Assembly (NCBI RefSeq): GCF_003347205.1
Contig: NZ_QQBJ01000030.1
Span: 1-64,000, forward strand
Length of the DNA stretch: 64,000 bases
Direction of reading: 5' to 3'
Source: Mycolicibacterium moriokaense
GTDB taxonomy: Bacteria; Actinomycetota; Actinomycetes; Mycobacteriales; Mycobacteriaceae
The notes beneath the pieces are model-generated. The model was given only the letters and a program-made list of their open reading frames with translations, did no database searches and was not told the DNA's origin. This document shows positions 35,325 through 45,389 of this stretch, one piece after another. The translations under genes were made by a program, and so were the position numbers. Every line of letters begins with the position of its first letter. The first letter of the stretch is position 1.

Positions 35325-36665
35325 ATGACCAGCAACAGCCACGCAGTAGCGGTCGCCGAGGTTCGCGATCTGCATGGACGCTCCTACCGGGTCGGCGAAC
35401 GACCGCAGGACATCATGGGAAGGCCCCGGAAATGGATGCTGTGGCTGCCCTTGGCTGCCATGGCGGGGATCAGCGTGCTGCAGTACGGCTACAGCGTCGC
35501 CGCCATCACTCTGCACGGTACGAAAGCGACAGCGGCCTTCTGGGTGCTGGCACTCTGGGTGATGTTCCAGGCCGGCGCGGCAGCGCTGACCGCGGCTCTG
35601 CGTCATCGCTCGGTCGGCGCCCCGTCGCGCGCGATGCTCGTCGGCGCACTGCTGTGTGCGGCGGGCCCTTTGACCCTCGCGCACTCCGACAGCTTCGGCC
35701 TCGCTGTGCTGGGCTATTCGGTGCTGTGCGGCAGCGGCGCGGGGATCGTCTATGCCACCTGCGCGTCGACCGTCGCGAAGTGGTACCCCGAGGCACGTGG
35801 TGCGCGGATCGGGGTGGTCACCGGCGCGTTCGGCTACGGCGCCGTGCCGTTCATCGTTTTGTTCGCGGCTGGCCTGTCGGATGCCAACCACGCCACGGCC
35901 TTCACCGTGGTGGGTGTACTGGTGTTGGCGGTTGTGGCGTTGTGCGGCTTGTTCTTCCGTGACCCCCCGGTGGGCTGGTGGCCGCCCGAGGTCGACCCGA
36001 GGCTGTGGGCCGTCGACAAGCGGATCAATCGCAGTTTGCGCAGCAATGCTCCGGCAGCCAGGCAGTACGCGCCGGCGCAGGCCGTGCGAACAACTGCGTT
36101 CGTGGTGATGTACCTCATCATGGTGTTCGCCGCAGCGACCTTTCTGTTGGCGGTCGCGTACGTGCCGATCATCGCTGTTTCCAATGGCTTCAGCACGCTG
36201 GTCGCAGCCTCCGCGATCGGTCTGCTGGCTGTGGTCAGCGGCGGCGGCCGCGCGGTAGCCAGCCTGGTCTCCGACAGGTTCGGACGACGGGAAACACTCA
36301 CGGCCGCATTGCTGCTCGCCGGTTGCGCACAGCTGGGTCTGGTGTATTCGGCTTCGATCCATCACGCGGCACCGTTCGTGGTGTTCGCAGCGGTCAGCGG
36401 GCTTGCCGGCGGCGCCTGCTACCCGCTGCTGGCGAGCCTGGTTGCGGACTACTTCGGTGAGCGCAACGCGGTGCGCAACTTCGGCTTGGTGTACAGCGCC
36501 AAGCTGTTCGGCGGACTCATCGGTATCGGGCTGCCCGCCTTCGTGGTGTCCTCCCCCGCGCTGATGAAGGTGTTTGTCGCGGCGGGGCTGATCGGGCTGT
36601 GCGCCGCGGTCACCACGCGTCTGCTGCACCGGCCCGGGCACCTCATCGCACGCCTGCCGCGATAG
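35325..36665 (+). CDS. OFA-type MFS transporter (copy 3)
   Basis: 446 aa from ATG 35325; the RBS TGGAGG is 8-10 bp upstream, and the longer open frame upstream lacks the family N-terminus. About 12 TM helices. It shares the N-terminal motif GRSYRVGERPQDIMGRPRKW, the loop FRDPPVGWWPPEVDP, and GGACYPLLASLVADYFGERN with copies 1 and 2, but it is more diverged. A CATAC-T-GTATG operator overlaps its promoter region. It could prefer oxalate, formate or a related anion. The downstream 102-aa gene follows after 34 bp. Confidence 0.83.
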   Translation: MTSNSHAVAVAEVRDLHGRSYRVGERPQDIMGRPRKWMLWLPLAAMAGISVLQYGYSVAAITLHGTKATAAFWVLALWVMFQAGAAALTAALRHRSVGAPSRAMLVGALLCAAGPLTLAHSDSFGLAVLGYSVLCGSGAGIVYATCASTVAKWYPEARGARIGVVTGAFGYGAVPFIVLFAAGLSDANHATAFTVVGVLVLAVVALCGLFFRDPPVGWWPPEVDPRLWAVDKRINRSLRSNAPAARQYAPAQAVRTTAFVVMYLIMVFAAATFLLAVAYVPIIAVSNGFSTLVAASAIGLLAVVSGGGRAVASLVSDRFGRRETLTAALLLAGCAQLGLVYSASIHHAAPFVVFAAVSGLAGGACYPLLASLVADYFGERNAVRNFGLVYSAKLFGGLIGIGLPAFVVSSPALMKVFVAAGLIGLCAAVTTRLLHRPGHLIARLPR

Positions 36666-36699
36666 AGCCGAATTCCCATTAATCACTCCAGGAGATCCG

Positions 36700-37008
36700 A
36701 TGTCCATCGCACGTGAAGTCGACGCGCTGCAACAGCTGATCACCGACCTGCGGCGGTGCATGACGTCGCTCGTCGCGGCGTATGGTGCCGATTGTCTGGC
36801 GGTCCGCCGCGTCGTGAACGACGCCGAGAGCATTCTGAACGGCTTCCGCCGCCTCGAGATCGACATCGAAGAGCTGGAAGTGGCGGGAGCGCTCATCCAG
36901 GCGCAGGCATCGAGGCAGATGATCCAAATCCCGGACACCCAATACGACCACGACTTCTGGCGCGGTGTCGACCACGAGGGCATCGGCGGGCGCGCGCGAC
37001 CAGCCTGA
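36700..37008 (+). CDS. Uncharacterised 102-aa protein in the oxalate/formate cluster
   Basis: I do not recognise the family. An RBS CAGGAGA lies about 6 bp before the ATG, and codon use is normal for the window. The product is predicted to be cytosolic and largely helical: residues 5-70 form amphipathic helices (EVDALQQLITDLRRCMTSLV, then RRVVNDAESILNGFRRLE), followed by an acidic HDFWRGVDHEG tail. Two Cys (20 and 32) could bind metal. It is 34 bp behind transporter copy 3 and convergent with fdsD, so a role in oxalate or formate handling is a positional guess. Confidence 0.7.
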   Translation: MSIAREVDALQQLITDLRRCMTSLVAAYGADCLAVRRVVNDAESILNGFRRLEIDIEELEVAGALIQAQASRQMIQIPDTQYDHDFWRGVDHEGIGGRARPA

Positions 37009-37052
37009 GACGCCGCCACACCGTCACGGAATGGCCGTCTGACCGCGGCCGG

Positions 37053-37265
37053 TTACCGCAGCAGACCCGCCGCCGCGACCGAGACCGGATCGAGGCTCTG
37101 CGTGCCCGAGTCGACGAGCAACAGCAGCCGCTTCTTCATCCGCGGGTCCCAGAACCGCCGGATGTGGTCGGCGACCGCTGTCGCGGCCTGCTCGGCGTGT
37201 AGATGGCCGAAGTGCGCAGCGATGCTGTTGACCATCCTGATCTCGGCAGGAGCGTTGAGCGCCAT
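37053..37265 (-). CDS. fdsD: Formate dehydrogenase delta subunit
   Basis: 70 aa from ATG 37265, one base after the fdsA stop. The motif VNSIAAHFGHLHAEQAATA, then VADHIRRFWDPRMKKRL is diagnostic for the FdsD/FdhD-delta family, short proteins encoded at the end of soluble NAD-dependent formate dehydrogenase operons. The delta subunit is needed for assembly or stability of the Mo enzyme. The frame continues upstream without stop for another 27 codons that are not FdsD-like. Last gene of fdsG-B-A-D. Confidence 0.9.
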   Translation of the reverse strand: MALNAPAEIRMVNSIAAHFGHLHAEQAATAVADHIRRFWDPRMKKRLLLLVDSGTQSLDPVSVAAAGLLR

Positions 37266-37266
37266 A

Positions 37267-40089
37267 TCAATCCACCAGTTCCGCGGCCAGCAGGCCACCA
37301 AGCGCATGCTCTTCCCGCTCTGTGGCGATCGGGTGGGCAAGTGCAACCTGGACAGCGGTCACCTTGTACTCCGGGCAGTTGGTCGCCCAGTCCGAGTTCT
37401 CGGTTGTCACGACGTTCGCTCCCGTCACCGGGTAGTGGAACGTGGTGTACACGACACCCGTAGGCATCCGGTCGGAGACCTTTGCGCGTAGCTTCGTCTT
37501 GCCGACACGGCTCGCGACGGTCACCTCGTCGCCGTCGGTGATACCGCGATCCTCGGCGTCGTGCGGATGGATCTCGAGCACGTCCTCCTGGTGCCAGGCG
37601 ACGTTGGCCGTGCGGCGGGTCTGCGCGCCGACGTTGTACTGGCTCAAGATCCGGCCCGTCGTCAGGATCAGCGGGTAGCGGCGGGTGCTGCGCTCCTCGG
37701 TCGGCACGAACGGGGTCGGCATGAACCTGCCCTTGCCCCTGGTGAAGGACTCCACGTGCATGATCGGCGTGCCGTCAGGGGCATCCTCGTCGCAAGGCCA
37801 CTGGACGCTACCCATCTCGTCGATTCTGTCGAACGAGATCCCGGCAAATGTCGGTGTCACCAAGGCGATTTCGTCCATGATCTGGCTCGGGTGGTCATAG
37901 TGCATGGGGTAGCCCATCGCGGTCGCGACCTGACACACGATGTCCCACTCGTGCCGGCCGCTCTTCGGCTTCATCACCGCACGTACCCGGTTGATCCGTC
38001 GTTCGGCGTTGGTGAATGTGCCGTCCTTCTCCAGGAAGGACGCGCCGGGCAGGAACACGTGAGCGAACTTCGCCGTCTCATTGAGGAACAGGTCCTGAAC
38101 CACCACCAGCTCCATCGCACCCAGAGCAGCGGTGACGTGCCCGACGTTCGGGTCGGACTGTGCGATGTCCTCGCCGTGGACGAAGAGCCCACGGAAGCTG
38201 CCCTCGATTGCCGCATCGAACATGTTCGGGATGCGCAGCCCGGGTTCTGACAGAAGTTCTGCTCCCCAGAGGTTTTCGAAGATCTCACGCACCGCGTCGT
38301 CGGACACGTGCCGGTAGCCACTGAGTTCGTGTGGGAACGAACCCATGTCACACGAGCCCTGCACGTTGTTCTGGCCGCGCAGGGGGTTGACCCCGACGCC
38401 GTCGCGGCCGATGTTGCCGCACGCCATCGCCAGGTTCGCCATACCCATCACCATCGTCGAACCCTGGCTGTGTTCGGTCACGCCGAGGCCGTAGTAGATG
38501 GCGCCGTTGGGGGCGTCGGCGTACATCCGCGCGGCAGACCGCAACTCGGCGGATGGCACACCGGTGATCGACTCCACCGCTTCGGGACTGTTCTCCTGGC
38601 GCGAGATGAACTCCACCCATTCGTCGAATCCCTCGCAGCGCGCCGAGACGAACGTCGTGTCGACGAGACCCTCGGTCACCACCACATGCGCAATCGCGTT
38701 GACCACCGCCACGTTGGTGCCGGGGCTCAGCTGCAGGTGGTGATCGGCCTCGATGCGCGGCGATCGGACCAGGTCGATACGACGGGGGTCGATGACGATG
38801 AGTTTCGCGCCTTGGCGTATCCGTTGCTTCATCCTGGACGCGAACACCGGGTGGCCATCAGTGGGGTTGGCGCCGATCACCATGATCACGTCGGCTTGTG
38901 CCACCGAACGGAAGTCCTGCGTGCCCGCCGACTCACCGAAGGTCTGCTTCAACCCATATCCCGTGGGTGAGTGACACACCCTCGCACACGTGTCGACATT
39001 GTTGTTGCCGAAGGCGGCACGCACCATCTTCTGAACGACATAGACCTCTTCATTGGTGCACCGTGACGAGGTGATGGCGCCGATCGCACCAGCGCCATGC
39101 CGCCGCCGGATATCAAGCATCCTGGCTGCGACGGTATCGATCGCCTCATCCCACTCGACCTCGCGCCACGGGTCGGTGATCGCGTCGCGGACCATGGGCC
39201 GCAGCTTGCGGTCGGGATGGGTCGCGTAGCCAAAGGCGAACCGGCCCTTGACACATGAGTGACCCTCGTTGGCACCGCCGTCCTTATGGGGCACCATCCG
39301 GACCACCTCGTCACCCCGCAGCTCGGCCTTGAAGGAACACCCGACGCCGCAATAGGCGCACGTGGTGATGACCGATCGCGACGGCATGCCCAGTTCGATC
39401 ACCGAGCGTTCCTGCAACGTGGATGTCGGGCATGCCTGCACACACGCGCCGCACGACACACATTCGGAATCCATGAACAACTCGCCCGCGCCCGGCGACA
39501 CCTTCGAATCGAATCCACGGCCTTCGATGGTCAGGGCGAACGTGCCCTGGATCTCGTCACAGGCGCGCACACAGCGCGAGCAGACAATGCACTTCGACGG
39601 GTCGAAGTCGAAGTAGGGATTGCTTTGGTCCTTGACCGCGTCGAGGTGATTCTCACCCTCGTAGCCGTACCGGACCTGGCGTAGGCCGACGACCCCGGCC
39701 ATGTCCTGCAATTCGCAGTCGCCGTTGGCGGGGCAGGTGAGGCAGTCCAGCGGGTGGTCGGAAATGTAGAGTTCCATGACGTTTTCACGGAGCTTGGCGA
39801 CCTTCGGTGTCTGTGTCCGCACGACCATGCCGTCGGCCACCGGCGTCGTGCACGAGGCAGGTGTGCCGCGGCGGCCGTCGATCTCCACCAGGCACAGCCG
39901 GCAAGAGCCGAACGCGTCGAGTGTGTCCGTGGCACACAACTTCGGGATGTCGACTCCGGCTTGCGCGGCCGCACGCATGACCGACGTGCCTTCGGGAACC
40001 GAGACTTCAAACCCGTCCACCTCGATCGAGATCGTCGCAGGCCCGTCCTTCGCTGGTGTACCGAAGTCGGGTTCCCTGAGCAGACTCAT
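37267..40089 (-). CDS. fdsA: NAD-dependent formate dehydrogenase alpha subunit (Mo/W-bis-MGD)
   Basis: 940 aa, catalytic subunit oxidising formate to CO2. Residues 20-110 form a [2Fe-2S] ferredoxin domain (C51, FGSCRLC). A His-Cys4-type cluster region has DHPLDCLTCPANGDCELQ at 111-128. Two [4Fe-4S] sites follow, CIVCSRCVRAC (167-177) and CVSCGACVQAC (210-220). The molybdopterin domain starts at CAYCGVGC (244-251). The Mo ligand is C372, a cysteine rather than selenocysteine, followed by H373 in ARVCHSP. The ATG overlaps the fdsB stop (ATGA). Maturation would need the FdhD at 34369. Confidence 0.96.
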   Translation of the reverse strand: MSLLREPDFGTPAKDGPATISIEVDGFEVSVPEGTSVMRAAAQAGVDIPKLCATDTLDAFGSCRLCLVEIDGRRGTPASCTTPVADGMVVRTQTPKVAKLRENVMELYISDHPLDCLTCPANGDCELQDMAGVVGLRQVRYGYEGENHLDAVKDQSNPYFDFDPSKCIVCSRCVRACDEIQGTFALTIEGRGFDSKVSPGAGELFMDSECVSCGACVQACPTSTLQERSVIELGMPSRSVITTCAYCGVGCSFKAELRGDEVVRMVPHKDGGANEGHSCVKGRFAFGYATHPDRKLRPMVRDAITDPWREVEWDEAIDTVAARMLDIRRRHGAGAIGAITSSRCTNEEVYVVQKMVRAAFGNNNVDTCARVCHSPTGYGLKQTFGESAGTQDFRSVAQADVIMVIGANPTDGHPVFASRMKQRIRQGAKLIVIDPRRIDLVRSPRIEADHHLQLSPGTNVAVVNAIAHVVVTEGLVDTTFVSARCEGFDEWVEFISRQENSPEAVESITGVPSAELRSAARMYADAPNGAIYYGLGVTEHSQGSTMVMGMANLAMACGNIGRDGVGVNPLRGQNNVQGSCDMGSFPHELSGYRHVSDDAVREIFENLWGAELLSEPGLRIPNMFDAAIEGSFRGLFVHGEDIAQSDPNVGHVTAALGAMELVVVQDLFLNETAKFAHVFLPGASFLEKDGTFTNAERRINRVRAVMKPKSGRHEWDIVCQVATAMGYPMHYDHPSQIMDEIALVTPTFAGISFDRIDEMGSVQWPCDEDAPDGTPIMHVESFTRGKGRFMPTPFVPTEERSTRRYPLILTTGRILSQYNVGAQTRRTANVAWHQEDVLEIHPHDAEDRGITDGDEVTVASRVGKTKLRAKVSDRMPTGVVYTTFHYPVTGANVVTTENSDWATNCPEYKVTAVQVALAHPIATEREEHALGGLLAAELVD

Positions 40090-41657
40090 GGTTTACCTTC
40101 CGTGCTCGCGCTGATCGATTTGGCCGAGAAGTCGTCGGGAAAATGAGAGATCGCGCTGCGCACCGGCATCGGCGTGAGCCCGCCCATGGCGCACAATGAC
40201 CCTTCGGTCATCACGTCGCACAGATCCTCCAGCAGAGCCAGGTTTTCGTCGCGGTGCTCGCCCGAGGTGATCCGGTCGATCACCTCGACACCACGCACCG
40301 CGCCGACGCGGCACGGCGTGCACTTGCCACATGACTCCGCAGCGCAGAACTCCATGGCAAACCTGGCCTGCGCCGCCATGTCGACGGTCTCGTCGAATAC
40401 CACGATGCCGCCATGGCCGACCATGGCTCCCGCCGCGGCGAAGGCCTCGTAGTCCATGGGCAGGTCGAATCGGGACCTCGGTAGGTACGCCCCCAACGGG
40501 CCGCCGACCTGGACCGCGCGCACCGGGCGACCGGATCGTGTGCCACCGCCGTAGCCGTCGACGAGTTCACCCAGTGTGATCCCGAAGGCGGTCTCGACGA
40601 TCCCGCCGTGGTTGATGTTGCCGCCGAGTTGGAACACTTGGGTGCCACGTGAACGTTCCACGCCGAGTTCCTGATACGCCTTCGCGCCATGCGCGAGCAC
40701 TGTGGGCACGGTGGCCAGAGTGAGGACGTTGTTCACCACCGTCGGCTTGCCGAACAGGCCGTTGATCGCCGGAATCGGAGGCTTGGCCCGCACCATGCCG
40801 CGCTTCCCTTCCAGGCTTTCCAGCATCGAGGTTTCCTCGCCGCAGATGTAGGCCCCACCGCCCACGCGGACGTGGAGGTCGAAGGTCAATGTCGAACCAA
40901 GCACGTTGTCCCCGAGCCAGCCTCGGCCGTAGGCGATCTCGATGGCGGTGCGCATCGTGGCCACCGCGTCGGGATACTCGGATCTGATGTAGATGTAGCC
41001 CTCGGTGGCGCCGACCGCGTGGGCCGCGATCGTCATGCCCTCGATGAGCAGGAACGGGTCGCCCTCCATCAACATGCGATCGGCGAACGTGCCGCTGTCG
41101 CCTTCGTCGGCGTTGCAGCAGACGAACTTCAGCTCGTCAGCGCAGTCGTGCACGGTCTTCCATTTGACACCAGCGGGAAACCCCGCCCCGCCGCGTCCCC
41201 GCAGTCCGGAGTCCGTTACCTCCGCCACCACCTCCGCGGGCGGATTCTCCAGTGCGCGAACGAGTCCGACGAGGCCACCATGGCGTAGGTAGTCGTCCGG
41301 CGACAGTGGATCGATGACACCGATCCTGGTGAAGGTGACCCGGTTCTGCGCCGTGAGCCACGGTAGGTCGTCGACCACGCCCAGTCGCTGCGGAAGTTCG
41401 GCGCCGTCGAGCAGACCCTCCGTCACCAGTCTGTCGACATCGGCTGCCGCGATCGGCCCATACCCGACACGCCCGTCCGGCGTCTCCACCTCGACCAGCG
41501 GTTCGAGCCACAGCATGCCGCGGGAACCGTTGCGTACCAGACGAATCGAGCGACCACGACGCGTCGCCGCGCTCTGCAGCGCATCTGCCACATCATCCGC
41601 ACCGACGGACCGCGCCGCGGAGTCCCTCGGCACATAGACGGTCACGGGTGTGTTCAT
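40086..41657 (-). CDS. fdsB: NAD-dependent formate dehydrogenase beta subunit (FMN/NAD-binding)
   Basis: 523 aa from ATG 41657, NuoF-like; it carries FMN and one [4Fe-4S] cluster and reduces NAD+. The N-terminal 120 residues are thioredoxin-like. NAD/FMN motifs are GLRGRGGAGFPAGVKWK and CNADEGDSGTFADR. The cluster ligands are in ESCGKCTPCRVG and, later, LCAMGG. ATGA overlap with fdsG upstream and with fdsA downstream shows tight co-translation. Confidence 0.95.
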   Translation of the reverse strand: MNTPVTVYVPRDSAARSVGADDVADALQSAATRRGRSIRLVRNGSRGMLWLEPLVEVETPDGRVGYGPIAAADVDRLVTEGLLDGAELPQRLGVVDDLPWLTAQNRVTFTRIGVIDPLSPDDYLRHGGLVGLVRALENPPAEVVAEVTDSGLRGRGGAGFPAGVKWKTVHDCADELKFVCCNADEGDSGTFADRMLMEGDPFLLIEGMTIAAHAVGATEGYIYIRSEYPDAVATMRTAIEIAYGRGWLGDNVLGSTLTFDLHVRVGGGAYICGEETSMLESLEGKRGMVRAKPPIPAINGLFGKPTVVNNVLTLATVPTVLAHGAKAYQELGVERSRGTQVFQLGGNINHGGIVETAFGITLGELVDGYGGGTRSGRPVRAVQVGGPLGAYLPRSRFDLPMDYEAFAAAGAMVGHGGIVVFDETVDMAAQARFAMEFCAAESCGKCTPCRVGAVRGVEVIDRITSGEHRDENLALLEDLCDVMTEGSLCAMGGLTPMPVRSAISHFPDDFSAKSISASTEGKP

Positions 41658-42109
41658 TGCGTCACCGCCTCGTGAAGTATCGCCGACAACTGCGTCTCGT
41701 CCAGCCGGCCCTTCAGCCGACCGTTCACCTGCGCGGCGGGCCCCAGCGCGCAGTTGCCCAGGCAGAAGACCTGTTCGACAGTGACCGACCCATCCGGGCG
41801 GGTCTCCCCCAGCGCCATGCCGTGGCTCTGGCGAATGTGGCTCACCAGCCGCTCCGCACCAACCGCCTGGCATGCCTCGCCCCGGCAGATTCGTACAGTG
41901 GTGCGGCCCGCGGGCGTCGATCGGAAGTCGTGGTAAAAGGACACCACTCCGTGCACGTCGGCCCGGGACAGGTTGAGTTCTTCGGCGATGACCGAAATCG
42001 TCTCCGGAGGAACGCATCCCAGTGCTTCCTGGACCGCGTGCAGGATGGGAAGCAGGGCACCTCGCTGCCCTTTGTGAGCGGCGACGATATCTCGGACAAG
42101 GGCGCTCAT
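41654..42109 (-). CDS. fdsG: NAD-dependent formate dehydrogenase gamma subunit ([2Fe-2S], NuoE-like)
   Basis: 151 aa. The thioredoxin-like [2Fe-2S] domain has the NuoE cluster ligands C-x4-C in CRGEAC and C-x3-C in CLGNC. The helical N-terminus LPILHAVQEALGCVPPETIS is typical of NuoE. First gene of the fds operon. The 82-bp gap to frc3 upstream holds a strong hairpin, so fds may have its own promoter there or depend on partial read-through. Confidence 0.94.
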   Translation of the reverse strand: MSALVRDIVAAHKGQRGALLPILHAVQEALGCVPPETISVIAEELNLSRADVHGVVSFYHDFRSTPAGRTTVRICRGEACQAVGAERLVSHIRQSHGMALGETRPDGSVTVEQVFCLGNCALGPAAQVNGRLKGRLDETQLSAILHEAVTQ

Positions 42110-42136
42110 GGCGCTCGCCTCCTACGTGACGGGGTG

Positions 42137-42174
42137 GAACCACCCCAGGCAGCTGAACTGTCCTGGGGCGGTTC
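42137..42174 (-). terminator. Strong hairpin between frc3 and fdsG
   Basis: Arms GAACCACCCCAGG (42137-42149) and CCTGGGGCGGTTC (42162-42174) pair at 12 of 13 positions around a 12-nt loop. It lies 18 bp after the frc3 stop. It probably ends or attenuates oxc-frc3 transcription before the fds operon. Confidence 0.65.
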
Positions 42175-42191
42175 TCACCTGGGCGGGCGGA

Positions 42192-43448
42192 TCAGACGAC
42201 GATCTGCTTGTCGTGCAACGCAGCGATGGCGTCAGCGTCGTAGCCAAGCTCGGCAAGGACCTCGTCGGTGTGCTCCCCGAGCAGCGGTGCGCCCTTGATG
42301 TCGGGCTTGAACTCCGAGAACTTGATCGGGCTGCCGACGGTCAGGAAGGTACCCCGGCCCTTCTGCTCGACCTCGACGATGCTCCCGCTCTTGCGTAGGT
42401 CCTTGTCCTCCGCAAGGTCTTTCATCGACATGACCGGCGCGCACGGCACTTCCCATTCGCGCAGGATGTTCACCGCTTCCCACTTGGTCTTGTCCGCCAG
42501 CCATTTCTCGATCTCGGCGAAGATGTCGAAGATCTTGTCCTGGCGGGCACGTGCGGTGTTGTAGCCCGGGTCATCGACCCACTCCGGCCTGCCGATTGCC
42601 TCAGCGGTGCGCTTCCAGTTCTGCTCCTGGATGGTGAAGTAGATGTATGCGTTCGGGTCGGTCTCCCAACCCTTGCACTTGACCACCCAGCCGGGCTGGC
42701 CGCCGCCGCCCGCGTTGCCGCCGCGGGGTACGGCCTCACCGAATTCACCGTTGGGCCACTGCGGGTACTCCTCCAGGTAGCCGACGCGCTCCAGCCGCTG
42801 CTGGTCACGCAGCTTGACCCGGCACAGGTTGAGCACGGCGTCCTGCATGGCCGCCGACACCTTTTGACCCTTGCCGGTCTTGTCGCGCTGGATCAAGGCG
42901 GTGAGGATGCCGATCAGAAGGTGCATGCCGGTGTTGCTGTCACCGAGAGCCGCACCGCTGACGGTGGGCGGGCCGTCCCAGAATCCGGTGGTCGAGGCGT
43001 TACCGCCGGCGCACTGCGCGACGTTCTCGTACACCTTGAGGTCGTTCCAGGACGACTCGTCGTTGAATCCCTTCACCGAGCCGAAGATCAGCCGCGGGTT
43101 CCATTCCTGAATCTTGTCCCACGACAGCCCCATCCGGTCCATCGCGCCCGGCGCGAAGTTCTCCACCAGCACGTCGGCGCCGCGGATCAGCTTCTCCATC
43201 ACCTCGACGCCCTCGGGTGCCTTCGTGTTGATCGCCAGCGAGCGCTTGTTGCTGTTGAGCATCGTGAAGTACAGCGCGTCCACATCGGGAATGTCGCGCA
43301 ACTGGCCACGCGTGACGTCACCCCCGCTCGTGCGCTCGACCTTCAGTACGTCGGCTCCGAACCAGGCGAGCATCTGAGTGCACGCCGGGCCCGCCTGGAC
43401 GCCGGTGAAGTCGATCACCTTGATCCCGGAGAGCGGTAAATCGGTCAT
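42192..43448 (-). CDS. frc: Formyl-CoA:oxalate CoA-transferase (copy 3, oxc-linked)
   Basis: 418 aa. Of the three CoA-transferases this one is most like characterised Frc. The catalytic Asp is in [13 protein letters not shown] and the mobile loop is [18 protein letters not shown] and [13 protein letters not shown] also match. It transfers CoA from formyl-CoA to oxalate, releasing formate and making oxalyl-CoA for Oxc. It starts at ATG 43448, 47 bp downstream of oxc on the same strand, and is followed by a hairpin. It is the likely main metabolic copy. Confidence 0.93.
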   Translation of the reverse strand: MTDLPLSGIKVIDFTGVQAGPACTQMLAWFGADVLKVERTSGGDVTRGQLRDIPDVDALYFTMLNSNKRSLAINTKAPEGVEVMEKLIRGADVLVENFAPGAMDRMGLSWDKIQEWNPRLIFGSVKGFNDESSWNDLKVYENVAQCAGGNASTTGFWDGPPTVSGAALGDSNTGMHLLIGILTALIQRDKTGKGQKVSAAMQDAVLNLCRVKLRDQQRLERVGYLEEYPQWPNGEFGEAVPRGGNAGGGGQPGWVVKCKGWETDPNAYIYFTIQEQNWKRTAEAIGRPEWVDDPGYNTARARQDKIFDIFAEIEKWLADKTKWEAVNILREWEVPCAPVMSMKDLAEDKDLRKSGSIVEVEQKGRGTFLTVGSPIKFSEFKPDIKGAPLLGEHTDEVLAELGYDADAIAALHDKQIVV

Positions 43449-43495
43449 GACACGTTTCCTTTCGTCGGTTGTTTCTTCGTGCCGTGCGAGCGAAC

Positions 43496-45238
43496 TCAGT
43501 TCTTTGCGGTGATGCCCTTGGGGTTGAGGTGTGCGATGTTGCCGCTCTCGGTGCCGTCTGCTGGATCGATGACACAGTCGATGAGCGCGGGCCTGCCCGA
43601 GGCGAGCGCCTCCCGCAGGGCTGCGGCGACCTCCGTGGGCGTGGTGGCCTGATATCCCTTGCCGCCGAAGGCTTTGATCATGTATTCGTGCCTGGCATGC
43701 AGCGCAGTCGGGGCCGGGTCCGCGGTGGTCGACGACTCGTCGCCGCGGTAGACGCCGCTGTTGTTGAGGATGACGGTGACGATCGGCAGGTTGTAACGGC
43801 AGACCGCCTCCAACTCCATCCCGCTGAACCCGAATGCGCTGTCGCCCTCGATGGCGACGACCGGATCGCCGGTCTCGACGGCGGCGGCGATCGCGTAGCC
43901 CATGCCGATGCCCATCACGCCCCAGGTGCCGCTGTCGAGCCGATGCCGCGGCACTTGCATGCCGATCGTGTTGCGCGCCAGGTCGAGTGCGTTCGCGCCT
44001 TCGTTCACGACGTACGCCTGCGGGTTGTCGGCCAGGACGTCGCGGATGGCCTGCAGCGCACCCAGGAACTTCATCGGGTGCGCGGTCAGCGCGGACTCCA
44101 ACCGACCCGCCATCTTGGTGACGTTCCCCGTGGACTTGGCCTCCAGCTCTTCGCGCCACTCGGTCTGCACGGAAATCTCACCGGGCTTCGCCCGCTCCAG
44201 CAGCGCCTCCATCACCGAACCGATGTCGCCGACGAGCGGTGCCGCGATCGGCTGGTTGCTGTCCATCTCGTTGGCAGCGATATCGACCTGGATGAACTTG
44301 GCGTCGGGATTCCATTGCGGCGCATCACCGTGGCCGAGTAGCCAGTTCAGCCGGGCACCGACGAGCATCACCACATCGGCCCGCTTGAGCGCCAGCGACC
44401 TGGCGGTCGCCGCCGACTGCGGGTGGTCGTCGGGCAGCAGGCCCTTCGCCATCGACATCGGCAGGTAGGGCACCCCGGTGGTCTCGACGAACTCGCGGAT
44501 CTGCTCGTCGGCCTGCGCGTAGGCGGCGCCCTTGCCGAGTACGATCAGCGGCCGCTTCGCGTTGGCCAGCAGATCGATTGCGGATTCCACCATCTCCGTT
44601 TCCGGCAGCTGGCGCGGCGCCGGATTGACGACCTTCCACAGCGTCGCCGCCGCCTCTTGCGCGTCCATCACCTCGCCCAGCACCGCGGCCGGGATGTCCA
44701 GGTACACCCCACCGGGGCGACCGGATGCCGCGGTGCGGATCGCACGGGCGATACCCCGGCCGATGTCCTCGGCCCGCGACACCCGGTATGCCGCCTTGGC
44801 GAACATCCTGGCCGCGGCCAGTTGATCCATCTCCTCGTAGTCACCGCGTTGGAGATCGACGAGGTGCCGCTCGCTGGAACCGGAGATCTGCACCATCGGA
44901 AAGCAGTTCGTGGTCGCGTTGGCCAGCGCCACCAGGCCGTTGAGGAATCCCGGGGCCGACACCGTCAGACAGATGCCCGGCTTCTTGGTCAAAAAGCCTG
45001 CCGCCGCCGCGGCGTGCCCGGCATCGCTCTCGTGGCGGAACCCGATGTAACGGATGCCCGAGGCCTGCGCGAGGCGGGCCAGATCGGTGATCGGAATTCC
45101 GACCACCCCGTAGACGGTGTGCACATCATTGAGCTTGAGCGCGTCGACGACCAGATGAATCCCGTCGGTCAGAGCACGCGGCGCCTGTGTCTCGGGGGCA
45201 CTGTCTACTTCCGAGTCCGGCAGGGAAGCAATGGTCAT
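43496..45238 (-). CDS. oxc: Oxalyl-CoA decarboxylase
   Basis: 580 aa from ATG 45238. ThDP enzyme converting oxalyl-CoA to formyl-CoA and CO2. The catalytic Glu is in [19 protein letters not shown] (E70). The ThDP/Mg motif is [20 protein letters not shown]...[20 protein letters not shown] and the overall length match Oxc rather than acetolactate synthase. Upstream at 45336-45352 is an imperfect dyad with LysR-box spacing, next to a LysR gene on the same strand. Operon with frc3. Confidence 0.95.
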   Translation of the reverse strand: MTIASLPDSEVDSAPETQAPRALTDGIHLVVDALKLNDVHTVYGVVGIPITDLARLAQASGIRYIGFRHESDAGHAAAAAGFLTKKPGICLTVSAPGFLNGLVALANATTNCFPMVQISGSSERHLVDLQRGDYEEMDQLAAARMFAKAAYRVSRAEDIGRGIARAIRTAASGRPGGVYLDIPAAVLGEVMDAQEAAATLWKVVNPAPRQLPETEMVESAIDLLANAKRPLIVLGKGAAYAQADEQIREFVETTGVPYLPMSMAKGLLPDDHPQSAATARSLALKRADVVMLVGARLNWLLGHGDAPQWNPDAKFIQVDIAANEMDSNQPIAAPLVGDIGSVMEALLERAKPGEISVQTEWREELEAKSTGNVTKMAGRLESALTAHPMKFLGALQAIRDVLADNPQAYVVNEGANALDLARNTIGMQVPRHRLDSGTWGVMGIGMGYAIAAAVETGDPVVAIEGDSAFGFSGMELEAVCRYNLPIVTVILNNSGVYRGDESSTTADPAPTALHARHEYMIKAFGGKGYQATTPTEVAAALREALASGRPALIDCVIDPADGTESGNIAHLNPKGITAKN

Positions 45239-45335
45239 GGTGTGGGCCCTTCCTGGCTGTTCACGCTTTTGCCTTGTTGGAGTTAACCTTTCCGCGTCAC
45301 GAGCGGGCGCGTCCAAGACCTGGCTCCAATCACCC

Positions 45336-45352
45336 GATAGCCGGCGGTTATC
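45336..45352. promoter_or_regulatory. Candidate LysR-type dyad upstream of oxc
   Basis: GATAGCC-GGC-GGTTATC, 17 bp with 6 of 7 arm positions paired. It contains a T-N11-A LysR box (T45338 to A45350). It lies about 98 bp upstream of the oxc start, between oxc and the end of the LysR gene. Confidence 0.4.
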
Positions 45353-45389
45353 ACTGGGTGCCGAAGCGGTCCGGTGTCCGCTGTCTGCG

